DNA of 64,000 bases from Streptomyces sp. NBC_00273 (GTDB lineage Bacteria; Actinomycetota; Actinomycetes; Streptomycetales; Streptomycetaceae), in assembly GCF_036178145.1 (NCBI RefSeq), contig NZ_CP108067.1, positions 7,208,501-7,272,500 of the forward strand, read 5' to 3'. The notes beneath the pieces are model-generated. The model was not told the origin of the DNA. It saw only the letters and a program-made list of their open reading frames with translations, and did no database searches. Position numbers and translations under genes: made by a program. Each line of letters starts with the position of its first letter. Position 1 is the stretch's first letter. Positions 62,279 through 64,000 of this stretch are shown piece after piece.

Positions 62279-62815
62279 TCAGCGCGCGGCGGGCGCTTCG
62301 TACTCCGCGACGAGCTGCGCACGCCCCAGGGCGTGGAACCGCAGATGGAATCCGACGACCGCCGGCGACGAGTCCTCGTCCGGGCCGAGCTGCTCCCGGT
62401 CCACCGCGTACACGGTGAACACGTAGCGGTGCCGCTCCCCGCGCGGCGGGGCCGCACCGCCGAAGTCCCTCGTGCCGTAGTCGTTCCGCGCGTGCACGGC
62501 CCCCTCCGGCAGGCCCGCGAAATCCCCGGTGCCCGCCCCGGCCGGCAGCTCCGTCACCGAAACGGGCAGGTCGAAGAGGACCCAGTGCCAGAACCCGCTG
62601 CCCGTGGGCGCGTCCGGGTCGAAGCAGGTCACGGCGAAGCTCTTCGTCCCCTCGGGAAAGCCCTCCCAGCGAAGGTGCGGCGAGACGTTCTTCCCCGTGA
62701 GGACCTGGGCGGCGTGCAGGTCGGCTCCATGGGAGACGTCCTCGCTCGTCAAGGTGAAGGACGCGACCTCGGGGTGGAAGTCGTGCGGAAGGTGCGCCCT
62801 GCTCTGCTCTGGCAC
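62279..62815 (-). CDS. YbhB/YbcL family phosphatidylethanolamine-binding-like protein
   Basis: The 178-residue protein has the PEBP landmarks [41 protein letters not shown] (in parts, about 50-90) and [21 protein letters not shown]. Bacterial members resemble Raf kinase inhibitor protein but have no proven kinase target. The GTG at 62815 with GGAGG seven bases upstream decides the start; an ATG at 62842 would add nine residues. Confidence 0.9.
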   Translation of the reverse strand: MPEQSRAHLPHDFHPEVASFTLTSEDVSHGADLHAAQVLTGKNVSPHLRWEGFPEGTKSFAVTCFDPDAPTGSGFWHWVLFDLPVSVTELPAGAGTGDFAGLPEGAVHARNDYGTRDFGGAAPPRGERHRYVFTVYAVDREQLGPDEDSSPAVVGFHLRFHALGRAQLVAEYEAPAAR

Positions 62816-62879
62816 TACTGAACCTCCGGAAGGGGGAGACATCGGACCGCGCCCGCCGTGTACGGACGCGGTCCCGAGC

Positions 62880-63662
62880 CTAGAACCAGTTGCGCTGCGA
62901 ACCGACCGACGCGATCCACTGGTTCAGGTACGCCGCCCAGTCCGTGCCCTGGTACGACTGCAGACCCACCTGGAAGCAGCGGTAGGTGTCGCTGCCCTCG
63001 GTGAACAGACCGGGCTTCTTGTCCATCTCCAGCACGACGTCCATCTCCCGGCCGTCCGAGATGAAGGTGAGCTCGACCTGGTGCAGCCCGCGGTACTGCG
63101 ACGGCGGCAGGAACTCGATCTCCTGGTAGAAGGGCAGCGACTGACGCGTCCCACGGATGTGCCCGCGCTCCATGTCCGCGCTGCGGAACGTGAAGCCGAG
63201 CTGCCGGAAGGCATCGAGGATCGCCTGCTGCGCCGGCACCGGGTGCACGTTGATCGCGTCGAGGTCGCCCGCGTCCACCGCGCGCGCGATCTCCAGCTCG
63301 GTGCTGACCCCGATGTTCATCCCGTGCAGGTGCTGGCCCCCGAAGTGGGTGATCGGCGTCTCCCACGGGATCTCCAGCCCGAACGGCACCACGTGCAGGG
63401 CACCCGGCTGCACCTGGAACGCACCGCCGAGGCGCTGCTTGGTGAAGACGATGTCCTGCTTGTACTCCTGGTCGCCGCCCTCCACCTCGACCCGCGCCTG
63501 CAGGCCCACGGACAGCCCCTCGATCTGCTGCTCCACGGAACCGCCCTGGATGCGGACCTCGCCCTGGACGATCCCGCCCGGCACGACGTTCGGCTCGGTG
63601 ATGATCGTGTCCACCGAAGCACCGCCGGCACCCAGCGCCGCGAACAGCTTCTTGAACCCCAT
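62880..63662 (-). CDS. Spo0M-like sporulation control protein (arrestin fold)
   Basis: The 260-residue protein starts [20 protein letters not shown] and has the Spo0M beta-sandwich, with [23 protein letters not shown] and [36 protein letters not shown] (in parts). Spo0M of Bacillus affects sporulation through an unclear mechanism; in Streptomyces it is a conserved homologue of unknown partner. ATG 63662 has AAGGGGAG upstream. It is close to the convergent PEBP gene. Confidence 0.92.
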   Translation of the reverse strand: MGFKKLFAALGAGGASVDTIITEPNVVPGGIVQGEVRIQGGSVEQQIEGLSVGLQARVEVEGGDQEYKQDIVFTKQRLGGAFQVQPGALHVVPFGLEIPWETPITHFGGQHLHGMNIGVSTELEIARAVDAGDLDAINVHPVPAQQAILDAFRQLGFTFRSADMERGHIRGTRQSLPFYQEIEFLPPSQYRGLHQVELTFISDGREMDVVLEMDKKPGLFTEGSDTYRCFQVGLQSYQGTDWAAYLNQWIASVGSQRNWF

Positions 63663-63770
63663 GCTCTGACTCCCCTTGAAGGATCTGGCGACTACGCCGC
63701 GACTACCCCGTACCAACGCGGAACCTTAGGCCCCGGTTCCACGGGGACGCGTTCCACTACGCTCGACCGG

Positions 63771-64000
63771 ATGAGCGCGCGCCCTGACCGTACGCCCCTG
63801 CCCAGGTCTTTCTTCGACCGCCCGGTCCTCACCGTGGCCCCGGACCTCCTCGGCCGCACCCTCGTCCGCCGCACCACGGAGGGCCCCCTCGAACTGCGCA
63901 TCACGGAGGTCGAGGCGTACGAAGGGGAGAGCGACCCCGGCTCCCACGCCTACCGCGGCCGCACCGCCCGCAACGCATCGATGTTCGGTCCACCGGGACA
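63771..64000 (+). CDS. DNA-3-methyladenine glycosylase (AAG/MPG type), C-terminus outside window
   Basis: The first 76 residues of a base-excision repair glycosylase are present: [20 protein letters not shown], then the catalytic Glu in [22 protein letters not shown] (parts) and NASMFGPPG. These are the AAG/MPG family active-site and damaged-base pocket motifs. TACGCT lies seven bases before ATG 63771 and no ribosome site is seen, so a leaderless start is likely. The gene continues past the right edge. Confidence 0.9.
   Translation, partial: MSARPDRTPLPRSFFDRPVLTVAPDLLGRTLVRRTTEGPLELRITEVEAYEGESDPGSHAYRGRTARNASMFGPPG

Overview
The window is high-GC actinobacterial chromosome, almost certainly Streptomyces. 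The evidence is the codon usage, the frequent GTG/TTG starts, several TANNNT-N6/7-start (leaderless) promoters, and diagnostic genes: a cysteine-free short chaplin (ChpE type, 56987-57232), the GATC-binding nucleoid protein Gbn (11992-12213), a streptophobe membrane protein (47555-49114), and an ActP/DUF485 pair. From memory, the gene order is that of the conserved core of S. coelicolor around SCO1850 down to about SCO1792; no search was run to confirm this.

Layout. 1-3.6 kb: a cobalamin locus on the minus strand behind a cobalamin riboswitch (cobD, cobQ, chelatase ATPase running off the left edge). 3.6-5.3 kb: a low-affinity phosphate transporter with a PHO box. 5.5-9.7 kb: alpha/beta hydrolase, a 12-bp tandem repeat, a winged-helix/repeat protein, a VOC protein and a zinc metallopeptidase. 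9.9-13.2 kb: a leaderless mini-ORF (MANLLAD), an ABC-F ATPase, gbn and an enoyl-CoA hydratase-like protein. 13.3-15.4 kb: an Asp23/AmaP envelope-stress operon. 15.4-18.4 kb: SDR, SURF1, a small zinc-ribbon protein and a DEDDh exonuclease with BRCT. 18.4-29.9 kb looks more accessory: a bacterial RING/TerD-like protein, a TetR regulator divergent from a four-gene decarboxylase/SDR/amidohydrolase operon, a decayed TnpB element, and a fatty-acid-hydroxylase/lysoplasmalogenase pair followed by a zinc alcohol dehydrogenase.

30-42.3 kb: secreted subtilase, DUF485-ActP, moaA, small conserved proteins, tyrS, tldE-tldD, and fabG-fabI. 42.4-49.1 kb: a small secreted protein, an FCD regulator divergent from a leaderless MFS gene with a 39-residue partner, a SixA-like phosphatase, serB and streptophobe. 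49.3-54.9 kb: an Rv1747-like FHA-ABC exporter, a secreted transglycosylase, and a QueA-like enzyme coupled to an SDR. 55-64 kb: a GAF histidine kinase with NarL-type regulator, chpE, an ABC ATPase, an NfeD-SPFH pair, TauE, HNH, PEBP, Spo0M and the start of a 3-methyladenine glycosylase.

The candidates that look least described are: the putative ether-lipid cleavage pair at 27.2-28.8 kb; the TetR-controlled catabolic operon at 21.2-26.2 kb; the leaderless MANLLAD mini-ORF before the ABC-F gene; the RING/TerD-like protein; and a 19-bp inverted repeat enclosing a terminator near 52.8-52.9 kb.
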